From positions 558,001 to 622,000 of the forward strand of contig NZ_JAFBFW010000001.1 of assembly GCF_016909495.1 (NCBI RefSeq): 64,000 nucleotides of DNA. Direction: 5' to 3'. The DNA is from Pantoea coffeiphila (GTDB taxonomy: Bacteria; Pseudomonadota; Gammaproteobacteria; Enterobacterales; Enterobacteriaceae). The translations under genes and the position numbers were made by a program. The notes under the pieces are model-generated. The model was not told where the DNA came from. It saw only the letters and a program-made list of their open reading frames with translations, and searched no databases. Of the stretch, positions 1 through 9,446 are shown in pieces (the stretch's first letter is position 1; each line of letters starts with the position of its first letter).

Positions 1-2
1 TT

Positions 3-1430
3 CGCGATACGGCGCCGGAAAGCCGCCTGCAGCTTAGCTATCAGGATTATCAGCGCGGCCTGTTCAGCAGCACCGTGCGTCTGATCCTTCAGTCCAGTTC
101 ACAAACCGAAGACAACTCAATTCTGAAACCCGGCCAGAGCATCGTCATGAAGGAGACCATCGATCATGGTCCTTTCCCGCTTGCCCAGCTGAAAAAATTC
201 AATCTCATACCCAGCATGGCTTCCGTTCACAGCGAGCTGGAAAACACCGATCCGGTGAAGAAGCTGTTTGAAATTGCTAAGGGACAGTCCATTGTTCAGG
301 TTGAAACCCGCGTTGGCTACAGCGGCAGCACCGATTCCGATGTGCGCCTGCTGCCGGCTGATTACAGCAATGTTCAGACCGGTGAACGTTTTGCCTTTAA
401 CGGCGGTACGCTGTCGATTTCAGCGGATGACAAAGGTGACGCGGTCAAGTTTGACGGCAATATCGACAGCGTTTCCATTGCCAGTAAAAATGAGCTGGAG
501 ATGCCGGTACTGTTTACCATTAACGGCCTCAAGCTTGATGCGAACAGCCGCCTCAGCCCGGAAGGACTGCGCATCGGCGATCAGGATCTGACGCTGAAAA
601 AACTCAGCGCGACCGTGAGTGATAAAGAAGCGCTGACGCTGGAGAACCTTAACGGCAAGTCGACTTTTGATTCGAAGGATAATCACGTTTCCGGCCAGAT
701 CGATTACACGCTCGACAGCCTGAAGCTTCAGGGCCAGGACTTCGGCCACGGTAAACTGCTGATTAAACTTGCCGACTTCGACGGCAAGGCGATGAAACAG
801 TTCTCCACTCAGTACAACAACCAGGTGATGGCGCTGACCGGCGATCCGGCCGTCCAGAACAATCCTGAGCTTTATCAGCAGCGCGTCAGCGAGTTGCTGG
901 CGGCAAACCTTCCGCTGCTGCTGAAAGGCAACCCGTCGGTGAGTATTGCCCCCCTGAGCTGGAGCAATGATAAAGGCGAGAGCAGCTTCAATCTTGCCGT
1001 ACAGTTTAAAGATCCGGCGGCGGCTACGGCGCCAGCCCAGACCGTGGGCCAGCAGGTGGATAACGTGCTGAAGTCGTTCGACGGCAAGCTGCAGATTTCA
1101 ATGGATATGGCGACGGAGATGATGACTCACGTGGCGATGACCGAGGGGTATGATAAGGATCAGGCCGCCAAGCTTGCCGATCAGCAGGTGAAGGGTCTGG
1201 CCGCGATGGGCCAGATGTTTAAGCTGACTACCCAGAAGGATAATAATATTCTCACCACGCTGCAGTACGCTACCGGCCAGGTAACGATGAACGGTGAGAA
1301 GATGCCGCTGGAGCAGTTCCTGTCGCGTTATATGCTGGGCGGCGGTGATGAGATTGCACCGCAGGCGCAGCCGGAAGAGCAGCAACAGGCTGCACCTGAA
1401 GTTCAGCCGCAGGTTGCTCCGCAGAACTGA
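3..1430 (+). CDS. ydgA: YdgA-like DUF945 protein, 5' end outside the window
   Basis: The reading frame is already open at base 3, so the N-terminus lies outside the window; the first in-frame GTG at 75 is internal. The sequence shows long beta-rich stretches typical of the YdgA/YihF (DUF945) family and a Gln/Pro/Glu-rich tail over the last 30 residues. E. coli YdgA is an envelope protein of unknown biochemical role, and nothing here assigns a reaction. The place just upstream of add agrees with the E. coli region. A strong terminator follows. Confidence 0.85.
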   Translation, partial: RDTAPESRLQLSYQDYQRGLFSSTVRLILQSSSQTEDNSILKPGQSIVMKETIDHGPFPLAQLKKFNLIPSMASVHSELENTDPVKKLFEIAKGQSIVQVETRVGYSGSTDSDVRLLPADYSNVQTGERFAFNGGTLSISADDKGDAVKFDGNIDSVSIASKNELEMPVLFTINGLKLDANSRLSPEGLRIGDQDLTLKKLSATVSDKEALTLENLNGKSTFDSKDNHVSGQIDYTLDSLKLQGQDFGHGKLLIKLADFDGKAMKQFSTQYNNQVMALTGDPAVQNNPELYQQRVSELLAANLPLLLKGNPSVSIAPLSWSNDKGESSFNLAVQFKDPAAATAPAQTVGQQVDNVLKSFDGKLQISMDMATEMMTHVAMTEGYDKDQAAKLADQQVKGLAAMGQMFKLTTQKDNNILTTLQYATGQVTMNGEKMPLEQFLSRYMLGGGDEIAPQAQPEEQQQAAPEVQPQVAPQN

Positions 1431-1458
1431 TTTAGTCGGTGATTCGGTAGAGATCCAG

Positions 1459-1488
1459 AACCGCTATCCTTGTGATGGCGGTTTTTTT
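1459..1488 (+). terminator. rho-independent terminator of ydgA
   Basis: The arm AACCGCTATC pairs with GATGGCGGTT (one G-T pair) around a 5-base loop and runs into seven T. It starts about 28 bases after the ydgA stop codon. Confidence 0.85.
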
Positions 1489-1507
1489 ATGTCTGGTGGA
1501 TAGGGTT

Positions 1508-1843
1508 CAGCCTCTGCTACTGCTCCAGGGCGGTCCCACTTCGATAATTCCATCGTTTTTTGCTTTTTAAAGTAAGAAGCGCTGTGAAATGGTGGCGGGG
1601 GTACAGCCTCTGCTGCTGCTCCAGGGGCGGTCCTCGCGCCGTGCGTGGCACGGTGCCCTCGGTTACGCCATTGCGCCGACGGATCGGCCAGGATTGAACA
1701 TCCCTGTTCAAACCCGGCCTGACGCCAGCGTCCCTGCTGTCGTCTCCTGGCTCAACGGCTCCACCTCGGCGCTGCGGATGCCCTTACGCAGCAGCAGAGG
1801 CTGTCCCTTTCCGACAATTTCATCGCTTTTTGGCTTTCAGGCA
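1508..1843. repeat. intergenic repeat block with direct and inverted copies
   Basis: A roughly 30-base segment beginning CAGCCTCTGCT occurs at 1508-1536 and again at 1604-1633. The 15-mer at 1604-1618 returns as a perfect inverted copy at 1789-1803, bounding about 200 bases. A second motif at 1541-1570 (core CATCG followed by T runs) recurs at 1811-1840. Inside the bounded segment is a 6-bp hairpin CCGTGC-GTG-GCACGG. The open frame across the block has no family resemblance, so I read it as non-coding mosaic repeat DNA. Confidence 0.7.
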
Positions 1844-2085
1844 ACACCAAACTCTGAGAGCAGGCAGGCCGTGCCCCCGAACGGGCAATCCGCAGCGCTG
1901 AACGGAGAAAGGAAGCCAGGATTCGGCCGCATGGACGCGGCCGAAAGACACGGTCGGGCCAGGACGGCCCGTCTGTGGCGGTCCGACAGGCTGACGTACG
2001 AAGTGAGGGAACCGCGAAGCGGCGCGAGGACAGCCCGAGCGGGGGCGCGGCCAGCCAGCGCTAACTCCCGGCTTTGCAAACAACG
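1844..2085. repeat. G/C-rich palindrome-rich non-coding block
   Basis: This block holds several perfect hairpins, for example TTCGGCCGC (1922-1930) with GCGGCCGAA (1937-1945), and GGGCC (1956-1960) with GGCCC (1966-1970). It lies between the repeat block and the add promoter region. Overlapping open frames on both strands are rich in Arg, Pro and Ala without conserved motifs, which is typical of structured G/C-rich intergenic DNA. Confidence 0.55.
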
Positions 2086-2143
2086 CAGCACCAATGCCCA
2101 ACTATCAGCATTCCGCCCAATTAACCAGCAACCAATCACCCAT

Positions 2144-2186
2144 TTGCGCAAATAACTGGTACTGTTGCGCAATTAGTTTTTATAAT
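2144..2186 (+). promoter_or_regulatory. paired TTGCGCAA palindromes and -10-like box before add
   Basis: The 8-base palindrome TTGCGCAA occurs at 2144-2151 and 2165-2172, exactly 21 bases apart (two helical turns). A perfect TATAAT lies at 2181-2186. No good -35 sits 17 bases before it. The pair could be an operator for a dimeric regulator, but no regulator can be named from the sequence. Confidence 0.4.
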
Positions 2187-2222
2187 GCTCTGCACTTTTA
2201 CATCACCTCAAGAGTGCCGACC

Positions 2223-3221
2223 ATGATCGACAGCCAGCTTCCCCTTACCGATATTCATCGCCACCTTGATGGCAACATTCGTGCGCAAACTATTCTCGAC
2301 CTGGGCCGCGAATTTAACATCACCCTGCCCGCCAGCACGCTGGAAACCCTGCGCCCGCACGTGCAGGTTATCGAAACCGAACCGGATCTGGTCAGCTTCC
2401 TGAATAAACTCGACTGGGGCGTGAAGGTACTTGGCTCGCTGGATGCCTGCCGCCGCGTGGCGCAGGAAAACGTTGAAGATGCCGCGCGCGCCGGAATTCA
2501 CTACGCCGAACTGCGCTTCTCTCCGGGCTATATGGCGATGACCCATAATCTGCCGGTAGCAGGCGTAGTGGAAGCCGTGATCGACGGTGTGAAAGCAGGC
2601 TGTGCCGCACACAACATTGACGTCCGCCTGATCGGAATTATGAGCCGCACCTTCGGCGAGCAGGCCTGCCTGCGCGAACTGGATGCCCTGCTGGCACACC
2701 GCGACGGTATCACCGCGCTGGATCTGGCCGGTGATGAACTTGGCTTCCCGGGAAATCAGTTCCTCAGCCACTTCAACCGCGCACGCGATGCCGGTTTGCG
2801 CATCACGGTGCACGCGGGCGAAGCCGCCGGTGCTGACAGCATCTGGCAGGCGATTCGCGAGCTGGGTGCGGAGCGTATCGGCCACGGCGTGAAGGCCATT
2901 GAAGATCGGGCACTGATGGATTATCTGGCGGCGAACGGCATCGGTATTGAATCCTGCCTCACCTCAAATATCCAGACCAGCACCGTCGCCTCGCTGGCGA
3001 GCCATCCGCTGAAAGCCTTCCTGGAGCACGGTATTCTGGCCACCATCAATACCGACGACCCGGCGGTGCAGGGCATCGAGATTGGTCATGAGTATGAGCT
3101 TGCCGCACCGGCAGCCGGTCTGAGCCAGCAGCAGATGCGCACCGCGCAGGATAACGGACTGAAAATCGCCTTCCTGAGCGAGGCGGAAAAAGCCGCGGTA
3201 CGGGCTCGCGTCGCGGGTTAA
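2223..3221 (+). CDS. add: adenosine deaminase
   Basis: The product hydrolyses adenosine and deoxyadenosine to inosine and deoxyinosine plus ammonia in purine salvage. From the ATG at 2223 it is 332 aa, close to the E. coli enzyme; a longer in-frame extension runs into repeat DNA and was rejected. Family zinc and catalytic motifs are present: HRHLDG near the N-terminus, HAGEAAG in the middle and NTDDP near the C-terminus. Its position between ydgA and ydgJ is the conserved enterobacterial one. Confidence 0.96.
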   Translation: MIDSQLPLTDIHRHLDGNIRAQTILDLGREFNITLPASTLETLRPHVQVIETEPDLVSFLNKLDWGVKVLGSLDACRRVAQENVEDAARAGIHYAELRFSPGYMAMTHNLPVAGVVEAVIDGVKAGCAAHNIDVRLIGIMSRTFGEQACLRELDALLAHRDGITALDLAGDELGFPGNQFLSHFNRARDAGLRITVHAGEAAGADSIWQAIRELGAERIGHGVKAIEDRALMDYLAANGIGIESCLTSNIQTSTVASLASHPLKAFLEHGILATINTDDPAVQGIEIGHEYELAAPAAGLSQQQMRTAQDNGLKIAFLSEAEKAAVRARVAG

Positions 3222-3242
3222 TGTTCAAGACAGTAGATTAAG

Positions 3243-3301
3243 AAAAAACTGCCGCCGCATGACGGATAGCGATCCAACAGGCGGCGGCAGTGGTTCGACA
3301 T
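3243..3301 (-). terminator. terminator for the leftward ydgJ transcript
   Basis: An 11-bp perfect inverted repeat (ACTGCCGCCGC at 3248-3258 with GCGGCGGCAGT at 3291-3301) is followed on the minus strand by a run of six T. The 32-base loop is long. It lies between the convergent genes add and ydgJ. Confidence 0.65.
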
Positions 3302-3406
3302 TCAATGACCCAAGTGAGTCTACAGCGCTGCGGACATCTCAGCGGCAGTGACTTACGAAGACCCGCGCATTACTTCTGCGGCAGGGTCTTACGTTAACCG
3401 CTCAGA

Positions 3407-4447
3407 TTATCTCAGCGACAGCGTCTGGCGCTTCTCTGCGGATTGCAGACCCAGTTCAATCAGTTCCATCACCTGAATCGCCTCTTCGGCCTTCACCGGG
3501 TTCTCACCCACGCCGTTCAGCGCATCACGGATCGCCGCATAGTACGCAGGATAGTTGCCCGGAATGGTCAGCAGAGTCTTCTCAGCCAGCACATCCCCGT
3601 TAACCAGCGTCACCACGCCGTCACGCATATCGTATCCCCAGTCTTCCTGCGGCGGGCGGGCACCCGCTTTCAGCGCATCTTCCTGCGGATCGAGGCCATA
3701 CTTCACGTAGCTGCCCTGCGTGCCGTGGATCTGATAGCGCGGGGACTCGGCCGCCACCAGCATGCTGCCATGCAGCACGACGCGGCGCTGCGGATAGATC
3801 AGCGTAGCGTGGAAGTAGTCGGTGGTTTGCGCGCCCGGGCGCAGCTCGGTGGTGTCGACGTTAATCGCCACCGGGGAACCGAACAGCTGCAGCGCCTGAT
3901 CGATAAGATGCGGCCCCAGATCGTACCAGATGCCGCTACCCGGGCCTTTCTGCTCGCGCCAGCGCTGTTTTACTTCCAGACGGAAGCGGTCAAAATGCGA
4001 CTCAAAATAACGCACTTCACCCAAGGTGCCGTCGGTCAGCAGCGACTTGACGGTCAGGAAGTCACTGTCCCAGCGGCGGTTATGGAACACCGACAGCAGC
4101 AGACCTTTCGCTTTTGCCAGCGCGTCCAGCTCGCGCGCCTGTGACAGTGTCACGGTAAACGGTTTATCCACCACCACGTTTTTACCCGCATCCAGCGCGG
4201 CTTTCGCCAGCGGGAAGTGGGTATCGTTCGGCGTGGGGATCACAATCAGCTGGATGTTCGGATCGTCAAACAGCGCCTGAGGATCGGCAACCACCTGCAC
4301 CGAGGGCCAGTCGGCGTGGACTTTTGTGGCATCACTGCTGGAAACAGCGGCCAGCTCCATTTCTGCCGTACCGGCAATCAACGGGGCATGAAACGTCTTA
4401 CTGGCGAAACCATAGCCCACCAGCCCTACACGTATTTTATCAGTCAT
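3407..4447 (-). CDS. ydgJ: YdgJ-like Gfo/Idh/MocA oxidoreductase
   Basis: This is a 346-aa NAD(P)-dependent oxidoreductase of the Gfo/Idh/MocA family. The N-terminal Rossmann fold shows GLVGYGFAS, and the typical DKPFTVT segment (Lys of the EKP-like motif) follows near residue 95. The second start codon, ATG at 4447, was preferred over the GTG at 4450 because of its length and the upstream GAGGG. In E. coli ydgJ also follows add on the opposite strand. Substrate unknown; family members act on sugars, inositols or related polyols. Confidence 0.88.
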   Translation of the reverse strand: MTDKIRVGLVGYGFASKTFHAPLIAGTAEMELAAVSSSDATKVHADWPSVQVVADPQALFDDPNIQLIVIPTPNDTHFPLAKAALDAGKNVVVDKPFTVTLSQARELDALAKAKGLLLSVFHNRRWDSDFLTVKSLLTDGTLGEVRYFESHFDRFRLEVKQRWREQKGPGSGIWYDLGPHLIDQALQLFGSPVAINVDTTELRPGAQTTDYFHATLIYPQRRVVLHGSMLVAAESPRYQIHGTQGSYVKYGLDPQEDALKAGARPPQEDWGYDMRDGVVTLVNGDVLAEKTLLTIPGNYPAYYAAIRDALNGVGENPVKAEEAIQVMELIELGLQSAEKRQTLSLR

Positions 4448-4522
4448 CACTTTCCCTCTTCTGGTTACCCATTGATTTAAGACGATCGGACCAGAGAGAA
4501 CAAGGTGAAATCATTCTGATTC

Positions 4523-5440
4523 TTATTCATTAGCACGCCGTGGTACGTACCATGTTTCCTGAGCGACCAGCGCATCGTGCGCATCCAGGCTGCGGCGGCG
4601 GAAATCGCTGGGGCTGACGCCGACCCGTTTGCGGAACACCCGCGAGAAATAGAGCTGATCGTCATAGCCCACTTCCCGGCCAATGCTGGCAATCGGCTCC
4701 TGAGTAGTTTGCAGCAGCAGTCTGGCGCGGATCACCCGCTGATCTTCCCGCCAGCGCAGCAGGTTAACCCCCATCTGCTCGCGGAACAGGTGTGCCAGCC
4801 GCGAAGGCGACAGGCAGACGTGTTTAGCCACTTCCTCAATTTTTACCTCTGCCGCCAGGTTGCTGGTGACATACTGGCAGGCTTCAATCACCCGCGAGTC
4901 GCGAACCTGCTGATGGCTGCGCGGATCTTCTTCTACCGCCCGCAGCAACAGGCGTTCCAGCAGATTCATCGCCAGTTCTTCGGCGAAACGCCGCCCGGAG
5001 TTGTGGGTGTTTTCAATGCTGGCAAACAGGCGGTCGAACTCCCCGCGCAGCGCCTCGGGTAGGTGCAGCCGTCCCACGCCCTGCACCTCGTCCTGAAACG
5101 ACAGCCAGTCGCTCCAGTAGGCGCGGGGGCGGAAATAGACCCAGCGGTGATGCCAGGCATTGCTGTCGGGCGAGCGGCCGTAATAGTGCGGGGTTTTCGG
5201 CTGGAACAGCAGCAGATCGCCCTCTTCACAGTCAAAGGCCGCATCGCCGTCGAAAATGCGTCCGCGCCCTTTCACCGTCAGGTTGAGGATGTAGCCTTTC
5301 ATGCCGTGGGGACGATCGACAAAAAAATCGAGCGGCCCGTCGGCGTTAATCGGCGTCAGCCCGGCCACCAGCCAGGCACCGAACTGATAACCAGGTAACA
5401 GCGGGTTAGATTGTGTGACCGGTGCCAGGCGATGATACAT
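4523..5440 (-). CDS. araC: arabinose operon regulator AraC
   Basis: This 305-aa protein has an N-terminal cupin arabinose-binding and dimerisation domain (about residues 20-170) and two C-terminal helix-turn-helix motifs. The last portion shows the AraC family signature [18 protein letters not shown]. It starts 14 bases after the araH stop, so it is probably the last gene of an araFGH-araC transcript. In E. coli araC instead diverges from araBAD. AraC-type half-sites are visible in the araF-araB control region. Confidence 0.95.
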   Translation of the reverse strand: MYHRLAPVTQSNPLLPGYQFGAWLVAGLTPINADGPLDFFVDRPHGMKGYILNLTVKGRGRIFDGDAAFDCEEGDLLLFQPKTPHYYGRSPDSNAWHHRWVYFRPRAYWSDWLSFQDEVQGVGRLHLPEALRGEFDRLFASIENTHNSGRRFAEELAMNLLERLLLRAVEEDPRSHQQVRDSRVIEACQYVTSNLAAEVKIEEVAKHVCLSPSRLAHLFREQMGVNLLRWREDQRVIRARLLLQTTQEPIASIGREVGYDDQLYFSRVFRKRVGVSPSDFRRRSLDAHDALVAQETWYVPRRANE

Positions 5441-5454
5441 AACGCGTCCCCTTA

Positions 5455-6438
5455 TCAGGCTGCTTTATTTTTCTGTTTGTAGCGGTCAAAGATCACTGCT
5501 GCTAACAATATCAAACCGCGAACCACGTACTGTGAGAAAGGCGATATATTCAATAAGTTCATGGCGTTTTCCACCGTACCCAGAATCAGAACCCCCGCCA
5601 CCACATAAGAAATTTTACCGATGCCGCCCTTCAGCGATACGCCGCCCAGTACGCAGGCAGAGATCACGATCAGCTCATAGCCGATTGAGGTCATTGGCTG
5701 GCCGCTGGTCATGCGCGACGCCAGGATAATCCCCGCCGCGGCGGACACCAGGCCGGAGAGGATAAAGATGATAATCCGCGTGCGCACCACCGGTACACCG
5801 GCTAAACGCGCGGCTTCTTCGTTACCGCCGATAGCCAGCGTGTTGCGGCCAAAGGTGGTTTTATTCAGCAGGAAGGCAAACAGCGCAAGAGTGATAATGG
5901 TTAACCACACCGGTGCCGGTACGCCCAGCCAGCTGGCATAGCCCAGCGCGAAGAAGCGTTCATCTTCGATGCCTACCGCTTTACCATCGGAGAAGATATA
6001 GGCCAGACCGCGCACGATCTGCATGGTTGCGAGGGTGGTAATCAGCGCGTTGATTTTCAGCTTAGCGATGACGAAACCGTTAACGAAGCCGCAGGCCACG
6101 CCGAGCAGCAGACCGGCACCGACGCCGATCCACAGGCTTTCGCTGAGGTTGATGACTACCGCACAGGTCACTCCGGCGCAGGCAATGACCGATGCCACGG
6201 AGAGGTCGAAATCGCCGGAGGCCAGGCAGAACAGCATGCCGCACGCGACCATTCCGGACATCGAAATCGCCAGCCCCAGCCCTTTCATATTGATAATGCT
6301 GGCGAAATTAGGCACGAAGACCATACAGGCGAGGAACAGCGCGGCAAACACCACCAGCATGCCGAAGTTATCCCAGATACGTCCGAAGCTCAGGCGCGAC
6401 GGTGCCGCCGGGGCGGTCGTTGAAGTTGTCGAAGACAT
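5455..6438 (-). CDS. araH: L-arabinose ABC transporter permease AraH
   Basis: A 327-aa inner-membrane permease of the sugar ABC family with about ten hydrophobic segments. It carries the conserved [24 protein letters not shown] and [10 protein letters not shown] segments and is near identical in pattern to E. coli AraH. The ATG at 6438 was chosen because AGGAGA lies at good spacing before it; the in-frame ATG at 6453 lacks such a site. It follows araG by 16 bases. Confidence 0.95.
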   Translation of the reverse strand: MSSTTSTTAPAAPSRLSFGRIWDNFGMLVVFAALFLACMVFVPNFASIINMKGLGLAISMSGMVACGMLFCLASGDFDLSVASVIACAGVTCAVVINLSESLWIGVGAGLLLGVACGFVNGFVIAKLKINALITTLATMQIVRGLAYIFSDGKAVGIEDERFFALGYASWLGVPAPVWLTIITLALFAFLLNKTTFGRNTLAIGGNEEAARLAGVPVVRTRIIIFILSGLVSAAAGIILASRMTSGQPMTSIGYELIVISACVLGGVSLKGGIGKISYVVAGVLILGTVENAMNLLNISPFSQYVVRGLILLAAVIFDRYKQKNKAA

Positions 6439-6454
6439 AGGTTTCTCCTGCATA

Positions 6455-7978
6455 TCAGGCCACCGCGGTGGCAGGTTTAGCGGTTTTAGGCATCGCCAGA
6501 CCGAGGGTCAGCGCTTCGGTGGCATCGTCGTGGGCCAGCTCGCCGGCAATCTCTCCTTCGCGCATCACCAGAATGCGATCGGCCAGGCCCATCACCTCCG
6601 GCAGATCGCTGGAGGCAAACAGCACGGCAATGCCGCGCTCGGCCAGCGCATAGATCAGCTGATAAATTTCGTTTTTAGCACCCACGTCAATACCGCGTGT
6701 TGGCTCGTCGAGCATGATCACTTTCATCTCTTCCGACAGCCAGCGGCCCAGGATCGCCTTCTGCTGGTTGCCGCCGGACAGATTCATAATCAGCTGGTCC
6801 GCCGTTGGGGTTTTGATATTGAGCGAGCGGATATGCAGCCCGGCATTTTTCGACTCCCAGGCTTTATCAATCAGAAAACCTGCCGTCAGGTTATTGCGAC
6901 GGGCGCTGATGTTGATGTTGTCGCGAACCGAGTGCACCGGAATGATGCCGTCGGCCTTGCGATCTTCCGGGCAGAGCATAATCCCGGCACGGATCGCCTC
7001 AACCGGCTCGCGCAGGTTGAGTTTTTCGCCATCCAGCCACAGCTCGCCGCCGGTCAGCCGAGTGGCACCAAACAACCCCTTCATCAGTTCGCTGCGCCCT
7101 GCGCCCACCAGGCCAAACAGCCCGACGATTTCACCGGCGCGGACGCTGAATGAGACCGGGCTGCGCACGCCTTTCGCCTGCACGTTATCCAGACGCAGGC
7201 GCACCTCGCCGCACGGACGCGGGCTGTAGCCGTAGATATCGCCGATATCGCGCCCGACCATCGCCTGCACCAGCTGTTCGTTGTCGCAGGTGCTCATATC
7301 GCTGAAGGTACGCACGTAGCGTCCGTCCTTGAAAACGGTAATCGCATCGCTGAGGGCAAAGATCTCCTCCATGCGGTGTGAAACGTACAGCACCACACGG
7401 CCATCGGCGCGCAGCTGGCGAATGACGCGGAACAGCTGATCGATTTCACGAGCGGAAAGCGAGCTGGTCGGTTCATCAAAGGCAATCACCTGCGCGTTGC
7501 GGGTCAGCGCCTTGGCAATTTCGACCATCTGCCATTGACCCAGCGAGAGGTATTTCAGCGGCATATCGGGGTCGATATCCATCCCCAGCACCGCCAGCTG
7601 TTTTGCCGCCTCCGCACGCAGGCGACGGTGATTGACCAGCCCGCCGCGCTGCGGCAGCTGGCCCAGAAAAATATTCTCTGCCACGGTCATTTCCGGGATC
7701 AGATGCAGTTCCTGATAAATAATCGCCACTCCGGCGTTCAGCGCATCGGTGGTGTGCTGAAAATTGACCGGCTGGCCCTTAAGGCGAATTTCTCCACTGC
7801 TGGCGCGATAGCTGCCGCTGAGAATTTTCAACAGCGTTGATTTCCCGGCACCATTTTCCCCCATCAACGCATGGACCTCTCCGGCATGGCAGTCGAAGCT
7901 GATGTCCTGCAGTGCCTTCACGCCGGGAAAGGTTTTACCAATGCCGTGAAAGCTGAGATAAGCGGGTTCTCTGGTCAT
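6455..7978 (-). CDS. araG: L-arabinose ABC transporter ATP-binding protein AraG
   Basis: A 507-aa protein with two tandem ABC domains, as in all CUT2-family sugar ATPases. The first domain has Walker [10 protein letters not shown] and Walker [11 protein letters not shown]. The second has a degenerate P-loop (GLVGAGRSE), the signature LSGGNQQK and Walker [11 protein letters not shown]. It lies between araF and araH in the expected operon order. Energises uptake of L-arabinose. Confidence 0.96.
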   Translation of the reverse strand: MTREPAYLSFHGIGKTFPGVKALQDISFDCHAGEVHALMGENGAGKSTLLKILSGSYRASSGEIRLKGQPVNFQHTTDALNAGVAIIYQELHLIPEMTVAENIFLGQLPQRGGLVNHRRLRAEAAKQLAVLGMDIDPDMPLKYLSLGQWQMVEIAKALTRNAQVIAFDEPTSSLSAREIDQLFRVIRQLRADGRVVLYVSHRMEEIFALSDAITVFKDGRYVRTFSDMSTCDNEQLVQAMVGRDIGDIYGYSPRPCGEVRLRLDNVQAKGVRSPVSFSVRAGEIVGLFGLVGAGRSELMKGLFGATRLTGGELWLDGEKLNLREPVEAIRAGIMLCPEDRKADGIIPVHSVRDNINISARRNNLTAGFLIDKAWESKNAGLHIRSLNIKTPTADQLIMNLSGGNQQKAILGRWLSEEMKVIMLDEPTRGIDVGAKNEIYQLIYALAERGIAVLFASSDLPEVMGLADRILVMREGEIAGELAHDDATEALTLGLAMPKTAKPATAVA

Positions 7979-8045
7979 ATCACTCCCCTGAAACGGTGTG
8001 GGACGGTAACGGCGTTATTCGCCCCGTAATACAAATAATCAGACC

Positions 8046-8095
8046 GTGGGCCGACCGTTGCAGCGATCGACCCACATCAAGTGACGTTGTCACTT
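8046..8095 (-). terminator. double hairpin between araF and araG
   Basis: Two stem-loops lie in the 125-base gap after araF: AAGTGAC-GTT-GTCACTT at 8079-8095 and an imperfect GTGGG/CCCAC stem at 8046-8075. There is no T run. Such hairpins often protect the upstream binding-protein mRNA or partly end transcription, giving more AraF than AraGH. This role is inferred from position. Confidence 0.55.
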
Positions 8096-8103
8096 AAAGC
8101 GCA

Positions 8104-9087
8104 TTACATCAGCCCTTTCTTAGCCAGCTCGGCCTTGAAGTTGTCGCGTGTGATCAGCACCACGTCGGTCACTTCGGTAAACTTCGCCGGTTCCGCGCCG
8201 TTGGTCACCCAGTCATGCAGCATTTTGATACTGCGGTAGCCGTGAACGTCCGGGCTTGGCAGCAACGAGCCGTAGAAGCCGGTGGCCTGGCCTTTTGACA
8301 GTTCGCTGACCGCGTCCACACCGTTGATACCGATGCCGATAACATTAGGTGCCTTGAAGCCCTGGCCTTCTGTTGCGCGCACGCCGCCGAGCACGGTGTT
8401 GTCATTCATGCCGACGATCAGCCAGTTTTTCACTTCAGGATGCTGTACCAGCAGCGAGTTACCGGCATCGAACGCACCGGGGATATCGTTAGATTTGGTG
8501 GGAACCTGATAAATCTGTTTTTCCGGGAATCCGGCCGCTTTCAGCGCGTCCATAGAACCACCGGTGCGGCGACGTGCCGTATCAAGTTCGTTAGCGGTAA
8601 TCGCCATTACTGCGGTGTCTTTCACATCCCAGCCGCGCTTCTGCATCTCCTTATACAGCTCCTGCCCCTGACGCTCGCCGATTTTGGTCGCTGCCATCAT
8701 CACCAGCGGCACGGTATCCATCGGTTTGCCTTTGGCGGTCACGAACTGGTCATCCACCGCAATCACTTTCAGGTTGTAGCTGCGCGCCTTCGCCATAATC
8801 GCGGAACCCAGTTTCGGGTCCGGGGTGCAGATAACAAAGCCTTTGGCACCGCTGGCTGCCAGGCTGTCGATGGCGTTAAGGGTTTTCTCGCCGTCCGGCA
8901 CGGCAATTTTGATCACCTCAAAGCCCAGCTCCTGGCCTGCTTTGTCAGCGAACTTCCATTCGGTCTGGAACCAGGGTTCTTCCGGCTGTTTCACCAGAAA
9001 ACCGAGTTTCATTGTCTCTGCGATAGCGGATTGTGACATAACGGCAGCAAGGCTGATTGCGGCCAGTGCTTTAGTAAATTTGTGCAT
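8104..9087 (-). CDS. araF: periplasmic L-arabinose-binding protein AraF
   Basis: A 327-aa periplasmic-binding-protein family I member. The N-terminus is a classic signal peptide (Lys-rich start, hydrophobic core, cleavage after SQSAIA). The mature part carries the family ribose/arabinose-binding segments IGIGINGVDAVSEL and WLIVGMNDNTVLGG. It is the first gene of araFGH-araC and delivers arabinose to AraGH. It diverges from araB across a shared 359-base control region. Confidence 0.96.
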   Translation of the reverse strand: MHKFTKALAAISLAAVMSQSAIAETMKLGFLVKQPEEPWFQTEWKFADKAGQELGFEVIKIAVPDGEKTLNAIDSLAASGAKGFVICTPDPKLGSAIMAKARSYNLKVIAVDDQFVTAKGKPMDTVPLVMMAATKIGERQGQELYKEMQKRGWDVKDTAVMAITANELDTARRRTGGSMDALKAAGFPEKQIYQVPTKSNDIPGAFDAGNSLLVQHPEVKNWLIVGMNDNTVLGGVRATEGQGFKAPNVIGIGINGVDAVSELSKGQATGFYGSLLPSPDVHGYRSIKMLHDWVTNGAEPAKFTEVTDVVLITRDNFKAELAKKGLM

Positions 9088-9273
9088 GAGGCTCTCCGGC
9101 TCAGTGCCCGCTTTTGACGGGGTTGTGTAAACGGTAACAATCGGAAGATGTAATAATTAAAATCGAATAAACAGTAGCTTATATAAAACCGTCGTGTTTT
9201 TTGCGGCGGCGGTTAATTAGTTTTACCCGCATACAGGCGGAAATTTGTAGAGCGCTATCACACACTGGAATTA

Positions 9274-9290
9274 CAGGCGTTTTGTCCATG
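9274..9290 (+). promoter_or_regulatory. AraC half-site candidate on the araF side
   Basis: CAGGCGTTTTGTCCATG fits the E. coli AraC half-site pattern TAGC-N7-TCCATA at most informative positions. It lies about 190 bases upstream of the araF start and 59 bases before the araI1-like site. It could serve araF activation or a looping site like araO. Confidence 0.55.
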
Positions 9291-9319
9291 CATTCAGCTG
9301 ATTTAACCGGAAAGTAACA

Positions 9320-9335
9320 TTTGAAGCGCATCACA
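9320..9335 (+). promoter_or_regulatory. CRP site candidate for araB
   Basis: TTTGA-AGCGCA-TCACA matches the CRP consensus TGTGA-N6-TCACA with one mismatch. It ends 13 bases before the araI1-like half-site, the same relative order as in the E. coli araBAD control region. Confidence 0.6.
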
Positions 9336-9348
9336 TAACCGCATCTGA

Positions 9349-9386
9349 TGGCAGAAAAGTGCATATTTGCAGCCACTCACACCTAA
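9349..9386 (+). promoter_or_regulatory. araI1 and araI2-like AraC half-sites
   Basis: TGGCAGAAAAGTGCATA (9349-9365) matches the E. coli araI1 pattern and CAGCCACTCACACCTAA (9370-9386) matches araI2 (TAGC-N7-ACCTGA). They are direct repeats 21 bases apart, exactly the E. coli spacing. The araB -35 region would overlap the second half-site (CTAACC at 9383-9388). Confidence 0.75.
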
Positions 9387-9446
9387 CCGCTTCTGCGCCA
9401 TGTTCCCAGGATAGAGAGACTTGACTATCGTCTCTGGAGAACAACT

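Noticed and set aside
1589-2155. 188-aa open frame between ydgA and add
   Set aside because: It crosses repeats and hairpins, has no ribosome site or family motif, and equally long frames exist on the other strand.
6023-7153. 376-aa frame on the plus strand across araH and araG
   Set aside because: It is antisense to two well-supported genes and lacks any conserved motif.
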